64,000 nucleotides of DNA from Pomphorhynchus laevis (taxonomy: Eukaryota; Acanthocephala; Palaeacanthocephala; Echinorhynchida; Pomphorhynchidae), in assembly GCA_012934845.2 (NCBI GenBank), contig WNNJ02002961.1, positions 1-64,000 on the forward strand, given 5' to 3'. A model generated the notes under the pieces. It saw only the letters and a list, made by a program, of their open reading frames with translations, did no database searches and had not been told where the DNA came from. The position numbers and the translations under genes are program-made. This document shows, one piece after another, positions 1 to 11,216 of the stretch (position 1 is the first letter of the stretch; every line of letters starts with the position of its first letter).

Positions 1-1
1 T

Positions 2-60
2 AGTTTTGTGTTAGAAAAACCAGCTAAGTCAAAACTTAGCTGGTTTTCTAACACAAAACT
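2..60. repeat. Near-perfect palindrome
   Basis: Two arms of about 26 bases are reverse complements apart from one extra A in the left arm, around a spacer of about six bases. The DNA or its transcript could form a long hairpin. It may be the tip of a foldback element cut by the window edge. Confidence 0.85.
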
Positions 61-1036
61 AAAATATATCACTTTGAATTCTAAAAAGGATCCCAGCTGG
101 TGATTTTCATTAATGAATATATATATATATATCATTAAGAGTAAAAAATGAAAAGTGATAAAACATACGTTTTCGGCTTATTTTTAACAGTATTGGCGCG
201 GTACAAAGCAATACACGCGGTGAAACTGGATTTTTTAAAACGGGGATATACAAAACTATAAATTAATTGCGAAATTCGCGAGCCGCTAAACTCAAAAGAG
301 CTGGATTGCTCAATAAGAGCAGCACAAAAGAAATGCGCATGTATCTGTTTTTCCATACTACCCAGCGTTACAATCTTTGCATCGAGACATGGTAAAGGCC
401 AATAAAATGGCAGGAGAAAATTGAATTTGCACGGTGATATTTTTCAAGTGTTCAAACCGTAAAGCGGTCATTTGTGAGATCGCGATTATCCCCTTTATAG
501 AATACAAAAAGACATTAAATGTGGCGCGCCCAGCGCGCCACCCATGCCAGATGCGCCACGTTAAAAAAATAAATAAAAAGGGGGTAAAATTATATTTTTT
601 TAATTCTAGAAAGATGAATCGTTTCTTCTTTTTTATCAATCTTAACTTTGACATAGTTATTTGACAAAACTTCAAGAACCTCGGCATTTGTATTGAAAAA
701 AGAGGAGAGTTTAGCTTTTTTGTCTTCTGATTATTATCGAAATCCAAGGCAATCAATACTCTATCACCGACATTTATGTCATATTTTGACTTATGTACAA
801 GTGAATGCCTGTCCATTCTTTCTAAATATTTAGTGCAAATAGAAGAAACGGCATTTCCATTATCTAATGCATCTGATGAATTTTCATCAAGATCTTTTGC
901 TTGGTTTTCAACTTTTGGTTCAATGGAAGCTATTTCTGTATATTCGTCGCTGGCTGAAACAGTGTTGAACCCTGGAAGCTGGAGCAAAAGACGAAACGGG
1001 GATTTCTTTGTTGCTGAATGTTTTGCAATATTATAA

Positions 1037-1900
1037 TTATAAACCGTTTTTTAGTTGTTTAAGCCATTCTTTTGAATTTGTTACAGTATGAACAGAATTT
1101 TCGATGGAATCATTTCTTTGGCTTTCCTCTTCTTCAAAGATATATTTCTGCAAGTATCTTGTCAAGGTTTGATTAAACCTTTCAATCTGTCCTTGAGATT
1201 GTGGATGGCGGGGTCTTGAGTGTTTGTAGGTGATTTTAAAATCACTTACAAGTTTGTCCATTTCCTTGTTGAGAAACTCCTTTCCATTATCACACTGAAG
1301 AATTTGTGGAGGTCCTGTAAAAGTCGTAAAAAGTGTTTCTAGATTTTCTGCAACCTCCTTTCCCGTCTTAGTATACAAAGGATACACCCAAGCAAACTTA
1401 GAATAAACATCTATAACAGTAAGTATCCAAGCAAACCCATTATTGGAATGTTTATACTGTCTCATATCAACCAAATCAATTTGTAATCTTTCTAAAGGTC
1501 GTTTGGTTGTTATATGAACAGCCTTTTCTTTTGTCTTTAAAGGCTGTGATTGAGAACATGTCACACATTCCTCAACCACCTGTCTAAGAATAGTTCGAGA
1601 TATTCTAAAGAAAAGTTCATTACAGAGGTCCTCAAACCTATTCATTCCATATTGCTTATCTTTATGAATCCTTTTTGCTTCGAGTACCATAATATCAGTT
1701 TGATCTTTATGGAATGCTCGCTTATGTAATCCTTCATGTTCATCCTTCAAGTAAATATAACCGTTTATAATGATAAAATTTTCGCTTTTCTTTTTCAATC
1801 GTTTTTTGATGTCTTTCGAAATATACACTTGGCTCGTTTTTCCTTCTAAAAGTAATTTGATGTTCTTATAATCTTGTTCATTCGCAATTACTGATACCAT
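1037..1900 (-). CDS. DDE integrase/transposase, Ginger or KRBA2-like
   Basis: This 287-residue frame encodes an integrase. An HHCC zinc-binding segment comes first (two His, then CVTCSQ at about residue 111), followed by the catalytic core: an Asp in LQIDLVDMRQ (about 140), an Asp in LQCDNGKEF (about 203) and a Glu in QGQIERFNQTL (about 239). The aromatic run VIDVYSKFAWVYPL is typical of cellular KRBA2/SCAND3-like and Ginger integrases. The enzyme would cut and join the element ends in the nucleus. It lies inside hairpin-ended termini with no reverse transcriptase beside it, which favours a DNA transposon over an LTR element, but the integrase alone cannot decide this. Confidence 0.8.
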   Translation of the reverse strand: MVSVIANEQDYKNIKLLLEGKTSQVYISKDIKKRLKKKSENFIIINGYIYLKDEHEGLHKRAFHKDQTDIMVLEAKRIHKDKQYGMNRFEDLCNELFFRISRTILRQVVEECVTCSQSQPLKTKEKAVHITTKRPLERLQIDLVDMRQYKHSNNGFAWILTVIDVYSKFAWVYPLYTKTGKEVAENLETLFTTFTGPPQILQCDNGKEFLNKEMDKLVSDFKITYKHSRPRHPQSQGQIERFNQTLTRYLQKYIFEEEESQRNDSIENSVHTVTNSKEWLKQLKNGL

Positions 1901-1971
1901 AGGGGGATCTATAAAAAAATTATATATTTATCAGATTATAATTTTATATAACATTTATTATTTTGTCATAG

Positions 1972-2045
1972 ATGCTTAGTTTAATGGTCATGCTTTAAAT
2001 CTCGAGTTTGACATTCACGTGTTCGATTCTTCAAGAGGAACATTT
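1972..2045 (+). other. tRNA-like A box/B box sequence
   Basis: A stretch resembling a D arm (TTAGTTTAATGGTCA) is followed about 35 bases later by a perfect B box core GTTCGATTC. I could not form a convincing acceptor stem, so this is at best a decayed tRNA or tRNA-derived SINE head. Confidence 0.3.
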
Positions 2046-2426
2046 TTCTATGAAAAATTACTCACCCGGTTAAAATCATAAAAATCCATAGGGTGGCGCA
2101 TCTGGCATAGATGCGCCACCCTATGGATTAAATAATTACATTTGTCAACCTTGTAATCGACCCAGGTGCAAAATCTGCCAAATAATAAAAACAGCAACGC
2201 ATTTTCACATTGAGGTGACGAAACTTAATTATGATGTCAAGATCGATAGACTTGATTATGATGTCAAAATGTCGGGGTGACATCAAATGCGTTAAGCAAA
2301 GGATTAAACAACCGACGTGCACACATAAAGAAAAAGATTGTAACAGATCGTGCGGTTCAACATGCACTCAGTCATGAGAGTCATATTAGCGAAGAGCTTT
2401 TTAATTGCACAATAATAAAGAGCGAT

Positions 2427-2626
2427 TTAGAAAACGTTGTTGTTAGAAGGAGGAGAGAAGCTTTTTGGATAGCACAGCTGATGACTGCCACTCCACTAGA
2501 ATTAACAAACGCAACAAAGCTTCAGTGACAGGATGTCACATGAGCATATTCACACCATTTCTTTTGTTTTATTGTTGTTTTTCATGCTCTGTTTTGTGAT
2601 TGTGGATCTATTTGACCCGAGGAAGA
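2427..2626. repeat. Direct repeat, copy 1, flanking gag-pol fossil
   Basis: About 200 bases here recur at 3,590-3,826 in the same orientation with a few substitutions and small insertions. The pair brackets a gag-pol fragment, so they may be terminal repeats of a shortened element, or a tandem duplication that trapped it. Confidence 0.75.
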
Positions 2627-2639
2627 CCGTCTAGAGTGT

Positions 2640-3589
2640 TCAAACGTTGTCACATATGCATTCAGTAACGTGTGACGATTGATCGTACATGAGTAGTCTA
2701 CGACTATTCTTGGCTTTCGTCCATTGTTTGCCATCACTAGAACTTGAGCTCTCCATGGTGATCTACTCTTTTCAATAATTCCTTGTTTGAGGAGTTTATC
2801 GATTTATTGCCTGATAAATCGAGAATTTTCCGGTGTATGTCGACGTGATTTAGTACATATCGGACGAATGGTTTTGTCGATACCTGGGAATAACGTCAAC
2901 GGCTAAATATTTATGACTGGGGCAGTTTGTAAAGATGCCAAGATCAACCAGGGTTCGGACCGGCGAAATTGAAAGTAATATATCGTTGAAGGAGAAAAAA
3001 TTTATGTCCTAATATTACGGATGCGCATAAATTAGGCAACACGAGAAAGAGTGTATTCCTGTAAGTACGATCCATAAATTTGAAAGTGATGTAGCAATGA
3101 CGACGAACGAACACGGATTGGGATGATGACGCCATGTGGATTTGACGTTTACACAGGTAAGTTTTTATTTGAAGGACAGATACCACCGCATCATCAATAA
3201 AATTGTCTGAACTCCCCGTATCCAAAAGAGATTGAAACGATTTGTTAGCTATCAAAACTTTCTGGTACGTTTGACTTTGGTTAAATAGAGATGCGCAATA
3301 TAGAGCAGCGGATGGTGACGGAGTATTCTTTGGACTACGAGAGCGACAAACGTTTGCAAAATGACCGATTTTACCACATAAGTCGCAAGTGTAATTCCGA
3401 GCTGGACAATTTAATCGAAGATGATACGATCCACCACAAAATATACAACGTTTATGACTTTGAGAGAAGCGTGTTAGTTTATTTGTTTTCAGTGCAGCGA
3501 GAGTATCAAGTAGGAGGAAGAAAAGCCGTAATCATAACGAAGGCGATAAAGGAGGACGGAGTGGTCGACGATGTCGAATAGAGCGGTTT
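2640..3589 (-). mobile_element. LTR retroelement fossil (gag end, protease, RT start)
   Basis: Reading the minus strand, two CCHC zinc knuckles of a gag protein (CIFCGGSYHLRLNC and CDLCGKIGHFANVC, about 3,345-3,450) are followed by an aspartic protease with the LLDTGSSDNFID signature (about 3,190-3,240) and then the N-terminal part of a gypsy-type reverse transcriptase (KQGIIEKSRSPW, about 2,750-2,800). Only about 950 bases survive, between direct repeats of about 200 bases. It is broken and looks old. Confidence 0.8.
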
Positions 3590-3826
3590 AGAAAACGTTG
3601 TTGTTAGAAGGAGGAGAGAAGCTTTTTGGAGCCTTTTGTCCGCTAATGGCTGACACTCCACTAGAATTAACAAACGCAACAAAGCTTCAGTGCCAGGATG
3701 TCACATGAGCATATTCACACCATTTCTTTTGTTTTATTGTTGTTTTTCATGCTTTTGAAATTTTGTACCATTTGTGTATCCCACTGTTTTGTGATTGTAG
3801 ATCTATTTGACCCGAGGAAGACTCCT
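3590..3826. repeat. Direct repeat, copy 2, flanking gag-pol fossil
   Basis: Second copy of the sequence at 2,427-2,626; it carries an extra block of about 30 bases around 3,755-3,785 missing from copy 1. Confidence 0.75.
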
Positions 3827-3927
3827 GGAGGGTTGAAAGTTGTCATAAATAATTTGCTTATCTTAGCCAGTTTATTTCGAATATTTACAATGAGGTAAAC
3901 ACTAGTCATATAAAATGCGTAGTGTTT

Positions 3928-4019
3928 AAGGATGGTTCGCACAGCAATTCGATCTGGTAAAGAGCGTAAGCCTCAGACAATTAAGCAAAGTGTCGAAAAC
4001 GCCTTTATTCACAATGTCG
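3928..4019 (-). repeat. Family B repeat body fragment
   Basis: This piece is the reverse complement of about 17,880-17,985, the body of a family B repeat. Only the body is present, without the hammerhead-like boxes, and it abuts the Merlin element. Confidence 0.75.
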
Positions 4020-4148
4020 CCTTTATTTATATGGTATGTACGTGTAATCGATTTTTCTATCAAACTTTGTAGTTGTTTAAAAGTTTTAATATCTCTTTGT
4101 TATAATCTCTGTGAACATATTATTTTGTAAATTCGTAAATATTAGCAG

Positions 4149-4245
4149 ATGTCTATTAATATAAACCTAAACTGGTTACGCAGTAATATTACTACGGAAA
4201 TGGATGCGGTAAAATCCTTGCAGACTCGTGAACTTATTCCAAGAG
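4149..4245 (+). CDS. Possible first exon of Merlin transposase
   Basis: An open stretch from an ATG ends in LQTRELIPR, which resembles the N-terminus of Merlin transposases, and is followed by GTATGT and then TTTTAG at 4,287-4,292. Spliced there, the phase does not agree with the long downstream frame as I read it (off by one), so either the junction is elsewhere or this copy carries an indel. Confidence 0.4.
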
Positions 4246-4317
4246 GTATGTCAAACGTTATATTAATAACATATATTCTAAAGATATTTTAGAAAAATAT
4301 GTCGTCGCAAGTATTCG

Positions 4318-5085
4318 ATGAAACTAAGTAATCGAGGAGACAATATATACTGGCGATGCCAAATATCGCAGTGCAATGTTTCGCCATTAGTTCGTGAAGG
4401 GACTTGGTTTGAAGGAGCACGATTATCCCTATCCAAAACAATCGTATTTATATATTGTTGGTCGAAACAATTGACGACAGTTCAATTCTGTGAAGAGAAA
4501 TTGGATATCGATCATAATACAGCTGTCGATTATAATAATTACATGCGTGAGGCCTGTGCGGCTGAGATTTTGTGCAATCCTACCAAAATAGGGGGTAAGG
4601 ATATGGTCGTTGAAATCGACGAAACTGTATTTGCACGCCGCAAATACAATAGGGGACGCGTTTTACCGCAACAATGGGTGTTTGGCGGCGTCTGCAAAGA
4701 GTCCTCCGAGGTTTTTCTTTTTGCAGTGGATCAACGAAACGCCGAAACACTAAATGCTTGTATTAAGCAATGCATTCTGCCAGGCTCAATAATCCATTCA
4801 GATCTTTGGAAAGGTTATTGTGGCGTGCAAAGCTTGGAAGAATACAGCTTTCAGCACAGGACTGTCAATCATTCTGTTGAATTTGTGACTTCAGATGGTA
4901 TCCACACGCAACAGATAGAGTCGACATGGAACCAGCTAAAATCTGGAAATAGACGACGATGTGGTACACATCGATCCATGATCGACTTATATCTTGTAGT
5001 ATTTATTTGGCGTAGAAGGTACCGAAACGACAACAGTTTTGATGATATTTTGCAATTCTTTAAAAATGTTAGTTTGATCGATTAA
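4318..5085 (+). CDS. Merlin-family transposase (IS1016/ISXO2-like)
   Basis: This 255-residue frame is a DDE transposase of the Merlin superfamily, eukaryotic relatives of bacterial IS1016. Catalytic residues are visible: Asp in VEIDETVFARRKYNRGR (about residue 99), Asp in IHSDLWKGY (about 161) and Glu in HTQQIESTWNQLK (about 201). The GGKDMVVEIDET and QQWVFGGV blocks are standard for the family. In-frame codons extend upstream to about 4,294 and give CRRKYSMKL, so with the WRC and C residues downstream a zinc-binding head is probably intact and the true start lies further 5'. The frame has no internal stop, so this is the youngest-looking DNA transposon gene here. It would excise and reinsert its own element; I could not place its terminal inverted repeats. 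Confidence 0.9.
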   Translation: MKLSNRGDNIYWRCQISQCNVSPLVREGTWFEGARLSLSKTIVFIYCWSKQLTTVQFCEEKLDIDHNTAVDYNNYMREACAAEILCNPTKIGGKDMVVEIDETVFARRKYNRGRVLPQQWVFGGVCKESSEVFLFAVDQRNAETLNACIKQCILPGSIIHSDLWKGYCGVQSLEEYSFQHRTVNHSVEFVTSDGIHTQQIESTWNQLKSGNRRRCGTHRSMIDLYLVVFIWRRRYRNDNSFDDILQFFKNVSLID

Positions 5086-6479
5086 TCGATCAAATCTTCT
5101 AAAAATTTTAAAAATTACTGTTTTTGAAATTAAATGTTTAATAACTTTATGTGAAAAATCTTAAGTTACCAAAGCTTTGGATGTTAGATCATGATAAATA
5201 TGCAGTTTGCACTACTGAAATAAAAATTGTATGTTTATATTTGAAATTTTTGAGATTTTTCAAATTCAAATCATTTTTTTCGAAAAAATGAAGAAAGCTG
5301 AATAACTTTTCGTGCATTTATTGGAAAACTTTACAACGATAGCAATTACACCGGAAATTCATGCAAATAATACAAATATATTTAAAAGTCATTCCGACTT
5401 CAATTCGCTTAAAATTTTAAAAAATTAAATATTTATTTTTTTTAATTTAAATATTTAAATTTGTGCTTGTTCCTCCCAAAACAATTGTCAGTTGAAAGAG
5501 TACTTACAATTCCCCTATTTTAGCACATTCTTATTTTGCTACGACAAAGTCAGTATAACGGAAAAGATCCACTGAAAGTCGTGAATCAAAGTTCATTCTA
5601 ACATTCAACACCCTGTTTTTAATTTCGTATTTCGAAAGCATACCTGAACCGTTGTATACTCAGCACATCCGTGCACTACTATTATATATAAATATATAAT
5701 TCCTCTTTTGAAATTTAAGCTAAGTCTGTGAATCGATTGATCTTCGTTTTACCGGCCAGGCTAACAGTTCAGTTAGAAATTCCTTATAGTATATGTAACT
5801 ATTAATCTATTGAATTTATAAAATCGAATTTTCTGAATTGTATTCGAAGCATTTTTTATATTTTACGTTTACGTTGGTGATTATATAATCGTTGCAGATT
5901 TTCATTTTATTTATTCTTTCATTTATTTTAGTCAATTTTGCTTAATCACTTAATGTTATTTCTCATCAGAGGCCAGCTCAGATATCATTATTTCATTCTT
6001 CATAGTGCATTCACCTTGACTTATTACACGTTAAATGATCTGCTGCGAGATCCCCTTGTGACATAAAGCCAAACAATTTTTTATAAATTTTTGTTCTTGA
6101 TAAACTTGATGTGAATAGCGCAATTATTTCTAACTTCTGAGAATATTTAAAATTATAACCAATTTCACATTAATTAATTCAGAATTATAAGCCAACATCG
6201 GTTATTTACATTTCAGTGATGTCGACATCTTAATCTAATGATTTAATACCTACGTTTCACGATCGGTTATTCTAATGCAGGCTAGCAATCATTCCATTCG
6301 TGCGATATCTTGACTATTAGATTTAATCAAATATTAATCATTTAACATTTCGCAATTTTCTATTTCTAGGATTTATTAAAATTAGTATCAAAAGCATTTT
6401 TAAGATTCAATAGAAAAAATAACTAAAAGCTGAAAGATAGAAATGAAAAAATTTCCAACAATCTACTAAATTAAAGGAT
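5086..6479. other. Gene-free AT-rich stretch
   Basis: No coding signal seen. Two short pieces match the family B repeat terminus: about 5,577-5,612 (GTCGTGAATCAAAG, as at 18,101) and about 5,653-5,690 (inverted, CAGCACATCCGTGCAC). Confidence 0.5.
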
Positions 6480-6575
6480 AACTAAATATTAAAGGATAAC
6501 TATATAATAACAACTATTGATAAAGCTAGTAATAAATTTGTTTTCATTTGCAAAAAGCTTTATTATGATATACTA

Positions 6576-6815
6576 ATGAAAGAGGTTAATTCTAATGATT
6601 TAAATGTAAATCCAACATATGAACGTAGTGAGTTGAGTTTAGAAACAATTATTACAAGTCACTGTTCTATAATGGATAAAAAGGGTATAAAGATTGAATC
6701 AGATAATAAAACTATACCTATATTATATTGGAATCCAAAATTACATAAAAATCCAATAAAACCTAGGTTCATATGTAGTGCGTTTAAATGTACATTAAAA
6801 CCACTTTCTGTTTAG
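6576..6815 (+). pseudogene. PLE reverse transcriptase, N-terminal part
   Basis: The 79-residue piece has PILYWNPKLHKNPIKPRFI, the finger-region block LPKLHK-P-RPI shared by PLE reverse transcriptases, about 45 residues after the frame opens. The frame ends where copy 3 reads on. The same block occurs in copy 4 near 60,600-60,660. Confidence 0.75.
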
Positions 6816-6969
6816 ATGAATAAAATACTTAAAGCAATTAACGCACATTTTAAAAAATGTTGCAAGGTAATCGAAATAAATACTGGTATAAAACACTATT
6901 TCAGTATTAATTCTACAAAAGAATTTAGAACACACAAAAGGAATAAATTTTCAGAATATAAATACGGAC

Positions 6970-7815
6970 GATTTTAGTACTCTTTATACAAATCTAGATT
7001 TAGTAGATATTAAAGAAGCGTTAGTAAAATTAATTAATCTTATATTCGGAAAAAGATATACATATGTATGTTATAATAATTATAACGCCTATCTAACAAA
7101 AATTAAACCATCAAATAAATATAAATATATGGATAAAATTGAATTAATAGAATCCTTAAATATTTTGATAAATCAAAATTATTTAAAAGTAGGGACATCT
7201 ATATTTAGACAAGTAAAAGGTGTTCCAATGGGTGGTAATAGTAGCCCAATTATAGCTGACTTGTTTTTAAGCTTTATAGAATATGAATTTATTCATAACT
7301 GTGTAAAAACTAAATCTAAACAATATAAATATATGAAATATATGTTTCGATACATTGATGATATATGTGTATTTATTTCTAATAATTTTTATTCAATTAG
7401 TGAACAAATTTATCCAGAAAGCCTTATTCTTAACAAAACCAATATTAATACTAAAGAAGGTGTATATCTAGATATGAACATTAAATTAACATTACCTAAA
7501 ACTACTATTAATTTATATCGTAAATATGACATATTTAAATTTACAAGAAACATATTTTTGCATGAGCATTCATGCATACCATATAATATAAAATATAATA
7601 CATTAAATAATGAAATTTTAAGAATTGCAACAATATGTAATGATATTGGCTTTCTTCAAAATCATTTAAATAATTTAGTAGATACATATTTTAAACTAGG
7701 TTACTATAAAAATAACATCAAGCAGAAAATAGTAAAATATATAAATCAACACAATAATATAAAGAATAAATTTAAACTCTTAAGTGGCAAATTTTTATGG
7801 ATGGATAATAAATAA
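6970..7815 (+). pseudogene. PLE reverse transcriptase, catalytic part
   Basis: Motif A reads TLYTNLDLVDI just after 6,970. The long open frame from 7,129 has FRQVKGVPMGGNSSPIIADLFL (residues about 25-46) and the catalytic RYIDDICVF (about 75-83), then a KYDIFKFTRNIFLHEHSCIPYN segment typical of the PLE thumb. YIDD at the active site and the GVPMGGNSSP block separate this from LINE and LTR enzymes. It would copy element RNA into DNA. The 5' part lies in another frame, so the copy is dead. Confidence 0.85.
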
Positions 7816-7889
7816 TATACTTTGTATTAGAATAAGATACTAGATAGTTTTATCAGAGGAAATACATCATTAGCATGTATTTGGCCCCG

Positions 7890-7970
7890 GTGCTATGTTG
7901 GGTAGAAGAGTTAGAGGCCAAAACCTGATAGCATAGCAGTTCCTCCTGATGACCTCTAATTCTTATTCTG
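7890..7970 (+). ncRNA. Family D hammerhead-like fold at PLE 3' end
   Basis: Downstream of the RT, pairing arms GCTATG/CATAGC and GAGTTAGAGG/CCTCTAATTC surround a CTGATGA box. The GAAAC box reads CAAAAC here, so this copy is decayed, unlike the one at 14,090. Boxes run UH, GAAA, CUGAUGA, the opposite cyclic order to a classic hammerhead. Confidence 0.5.
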
Positions 7971-8170
7971 ATACAACGTCTGTTATTTATTAGTCAATTC
8001 ATAAAAATGACTTTTTAAATTTCAATTTTTTGTTTTAACTTGATTTAAATTATAGAAAATCTAAAAACAATTATTAATTTTATTATTTAATTATTACTTT
8101 TTGATTAAGATTATTATGTTTTGTTTATTTTATAATTATATTAAATACGTAGACTCATTTAGCTGATTTG

Positions 8171-11071
8171 ATCTAAATGTGAAAAGAAAGCCTCCAATTA
8201 TTTGTATTCTATAGGCAGTGTTTTTGGATCCAGCAAATCAATCAAGTGAATTGTTTCTATACAATAATTGCGGACAGAGCCATTAATTTTTATTCGAAAT
8301 TAAAGATATTAACCTCGAAATTAGCTATTTACTGATCGAACTTTTTGATTTTAGAAATAGTTGCCAAACTTGTTTAATTTATAAACATTATATAACATTT
8401 ATTAGATTTATAAATATATCGCATAATTACTTCCAATATTAATTTGTAATAATTAATTTTTATAATAGTTTTATATTTTTATTTAAATGATTAGATAAAG
8501 ATTTGTTTAACAATATCATTATTATATTATTATATTTTTTATTTATAAATTGAATTTTTTATAAGTAAAAATTAAATTAAATTTATAATATTATGACATA
8601 TAATAACAAAATGACGTGCAATTTTGGGGCAAATTTTTTAATTTGAATATTTAGTGCTTACACTAGCCGTATTACTTATTGAAAGAACCACACGAGGAAA
8701 ATATGAAACCGACCAATGAAGAAATTTATTTAATCCACGTCATTTGTCTCGATGACTTAAAAAATATCACTTCACTACAATAAATTAATAAACTTTCATT
8801 TAATGTTATATCTATCTAACGTTCAATAATGAATCACAAATTTTAACAATATTTTATGTTGTAAAACATCAGAATTTCTATGAATTTGCAAATTTTATGA
8901 AAATGCAAATTTTATAAAATTTATAAAAAATAAATCCACATTACGCTGTTTTTCAGTAGTTGAGAGTTTGACTTTTACATTTTGTTTAAAAGTTATGAAA
9001 GTTCGAAATGCATTTTAACATTTAAAGATTAAATTTAAATAAAGCATTAAAATGTCTTTTAACATTTGCATTACTATGTTAAATGATGTAATTATGTGCG
9101 AATTGGATAATCACTATGATTTTATATGCAATTAAATAAATCTGCTTAGCACATCAATCGGCTATCGAAATTTAAACCAAATATTTACTCAACAGGGACT
9201 TGTTCCTTTAAAACTATTAAAAATCTAAAAAGGTTTTTGGTTATTCAATGATTTTTCAAAAATAAATTTGATGCTTTAAACTTGGTGAATTACATTCATA
9301 TCCTTGCATAAAATAAACATTTAATTTCATTTTATTTTTATTAATTTTTATTATGTTATTGACACTAGCGCAATTATTCCTAAATTATTTAAAATATTAT
9401 AGTCCTTTAGTTTGCAAAATAGAATGACTCAAATTTGCTATTGTTGTAGGTTTAGATAAATTGTTAGAAATTAACACACTTCCTAAAATTAATATGCTCA
9501 TTTTATAATAAAAAATTGACATTTTAATGTAATTATAATTATTTGCTTTGATATTATAATTTATCTGCTTTGGTCTTAATCAGAGTTGCAATTAATTGGG
9601 GGTACTTTAACTATTTATAAATAATTGTCTTCGATATCTAGCGGTTTAATACTTGAAATACTCTAGTCCGTAATCCGGAATAGGAACAAACTGTGAAAGA
9701 AGTGCACGTCATCGCTGTTAAATCAACTACTATTTGTTTTAATATTAAAATTATTGTTTTACAAATCAAAAATGACTTACACTTTCTTGTTTTATAAAAT
9801 GTTGCACAGCAAGTTTTGCGTTTTAAACCAATTAGAAGGATATGTATTAAATCAATGTGCTTATTATGGGCTTTTAATGCTATTATCAATAATACTCTTT
9901 GTTTAAAGTAACCAATTTTAAAATTAAATAATTAATAAAGATTAGTGATATTTTGGTAATATTTTTCTGCTAATTTTTAACAATTCTAAACAAATCATGT
10001 GATATGTTTACTTTACCATTATTATTTAATTAACCAAATGAAAAGACTGAATGCATTGCTGGACAAATCATTACTATCAGCGATTGAATATTTCGCAAAT
10101 AAAAACAATTTCTTTGTCATAAGCTGCATATTATTCTAATTAATTACGTATTAGCATTTAGATAATTTAATAGAATCGTATATTCAATATTTTATTAAGC
10201 AAAAATTAAAAGTAACTAAAAGCATCTAGCTACATGTGAACAGTAAAATTACTTCAAATAGTTTTTAATTAGCACAGTGATTATTTACTTGTATCTCAAA
10301 GATGACAATATCTATATTTAAAAAACATATTTGAACGAAGCCAAATAATATTATACATAACTTTCTAAATAATAAAGTTTTATGTATTGATAAAATGTAT
10401 TGTGATATAAATAATTTAATATTGAAACAATTTATAAATTATTATTAAATTATTAATTTTATGTCTAAATTAAATATTAAACTTTAATATTATTGGATAA
10501 AATAAAAAATGCAAATTATATATTAATTACATTTAATCTATTAAAGATGAATTTAAAATTAAGTAACAAGTTTTTAGAATATTTTATTATTAAATAATTA
10601 ATTATATATAATTTGATTATTTAAGTAAATATCTGTGATTTATATAAAATTAATAATTGTCTTTAGATAAAAGATTAATTAATCGATTTACTAAATTAGA
10701 TAAGTTTTTTAAAGTGTTTATTTAATAAATTAAAATTAATTAATTTCTTTAGATAAAAGTTAAATTGATTATAATCATGTCATGACATTTGATGTTTGTA
10801 TTTAATGTATTCTTATTAAACAATTTTCACACTGGGAATTATAAATTGTTGTAATCATAAACAGTACTCTGCTCAAGAACTGGCGAGAATTAACAAAACA
10901 CCTATGCTTACAGTGGTTAAACTACAACTTGCGAAACTGCTTGAATTCAATTGTAGTCAACTGTGCAATTGTAGCGGAAATTGCCTTTTGTTACGTAATC
11001 GATTCAAAATAATTTTAATAATGTATATTTAATATGATAGAGTAGAAAACGTGAGTGTGATATGTTCAATT
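8171..11071. other. AT-rich intergenic stretch
   Basis: About 2.9 kb of AT-rich sequence upstream of the transporter. I see no coding region, RNA gene or clear repeat, and no promoter element I would defend. Confidence 0.5.
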
Positions 11072-11216
11072 ATGGAATTAGAAACTCCGACTCGTATTGT
11101 AGTAGAAAATCCAGATAAGAAATCAGATAAGAAAATAAAAACAAAATTTCCAGTCGTTGCCTGGTTAATTATAGGATGCGAATTTAGCGAAAGGTTTTGT
11201 TTCTATGGAATGAAAG
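11072..11216 (+). CDS. Transporter exon 1
   Basis: Begins at an ATG and encodes a 26-residue charged N-terminus rich in Lys, then [20 protein letters not shown]. The ExxERF motif in TM1 is the POT-family proton/peptide-coupling signature. Donor GTAATT, phase 1. Confidence 0.92.

Larger units (their letters stand above)
521..2127 (-). mobile_element. Integrase-bearing element with hairpin ends (Ginger-like)
   Basis: A DDE-integrase coding region is bracketed by GC-rich ends in an AT-rich setting. The left end (about 523-560) and right end (about 2,089-2,129) share ATGCCAGATGCGCCAC in inverted orientation, and each end also folds on itself (left GTGGCGCG with CGCGCCAC; right a 19-base arm palindrome around GGCAT). 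Terminal inverted repeats plus a gypsy-like integrase with no RT nearby fit a Ginger-type DNA transposon; a relic of an LTR element or Polinton is the alternative. I treat it as a fossil. The integrase core looks whole; the rest looks eroded. Confidence 0.55.
6480..8170 (+). mobile_element. Penelope-like element, copy 1 (5' truncated)
   Basis: A PLE copy begins abruptly at sequence equivalent to the middle of the copy at 55.1-58.7 kb, so the GIY-YIG part is missing. It holds most of the reverse transcriptase, ends with a structured 3' tail (family D, 7,890-7,970), and runs on to a shared AT-rich end near AGCTGATTTGAT (about 8,160), which also ends copy 2. The RT is split by at least a stop after about 6,815 and a frame change before 7,129. 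Confidence 0.8.

Noticed and set aside
358-987. 209-residue minus-strand frame as a host gene
   Set aside because: It overlaps the left terminus of the integrase element, is low in complexity, and only its middle part (YDINVGDRVLIALDF) looks protein-like, as in tails of Ginger-type integrases.
3291-3581. 96-residue + strand frame
   Set aside because: It is the complement of gag zinc knuckles on the minus strand.
4318-5085. Bacterial contamination because of the ISXO2/IS1016-like transposase
   Set aside because: Merlin transposases are eukaryotic relatives; flanks are typical of this window and a spliced-looking upstream exon is present.
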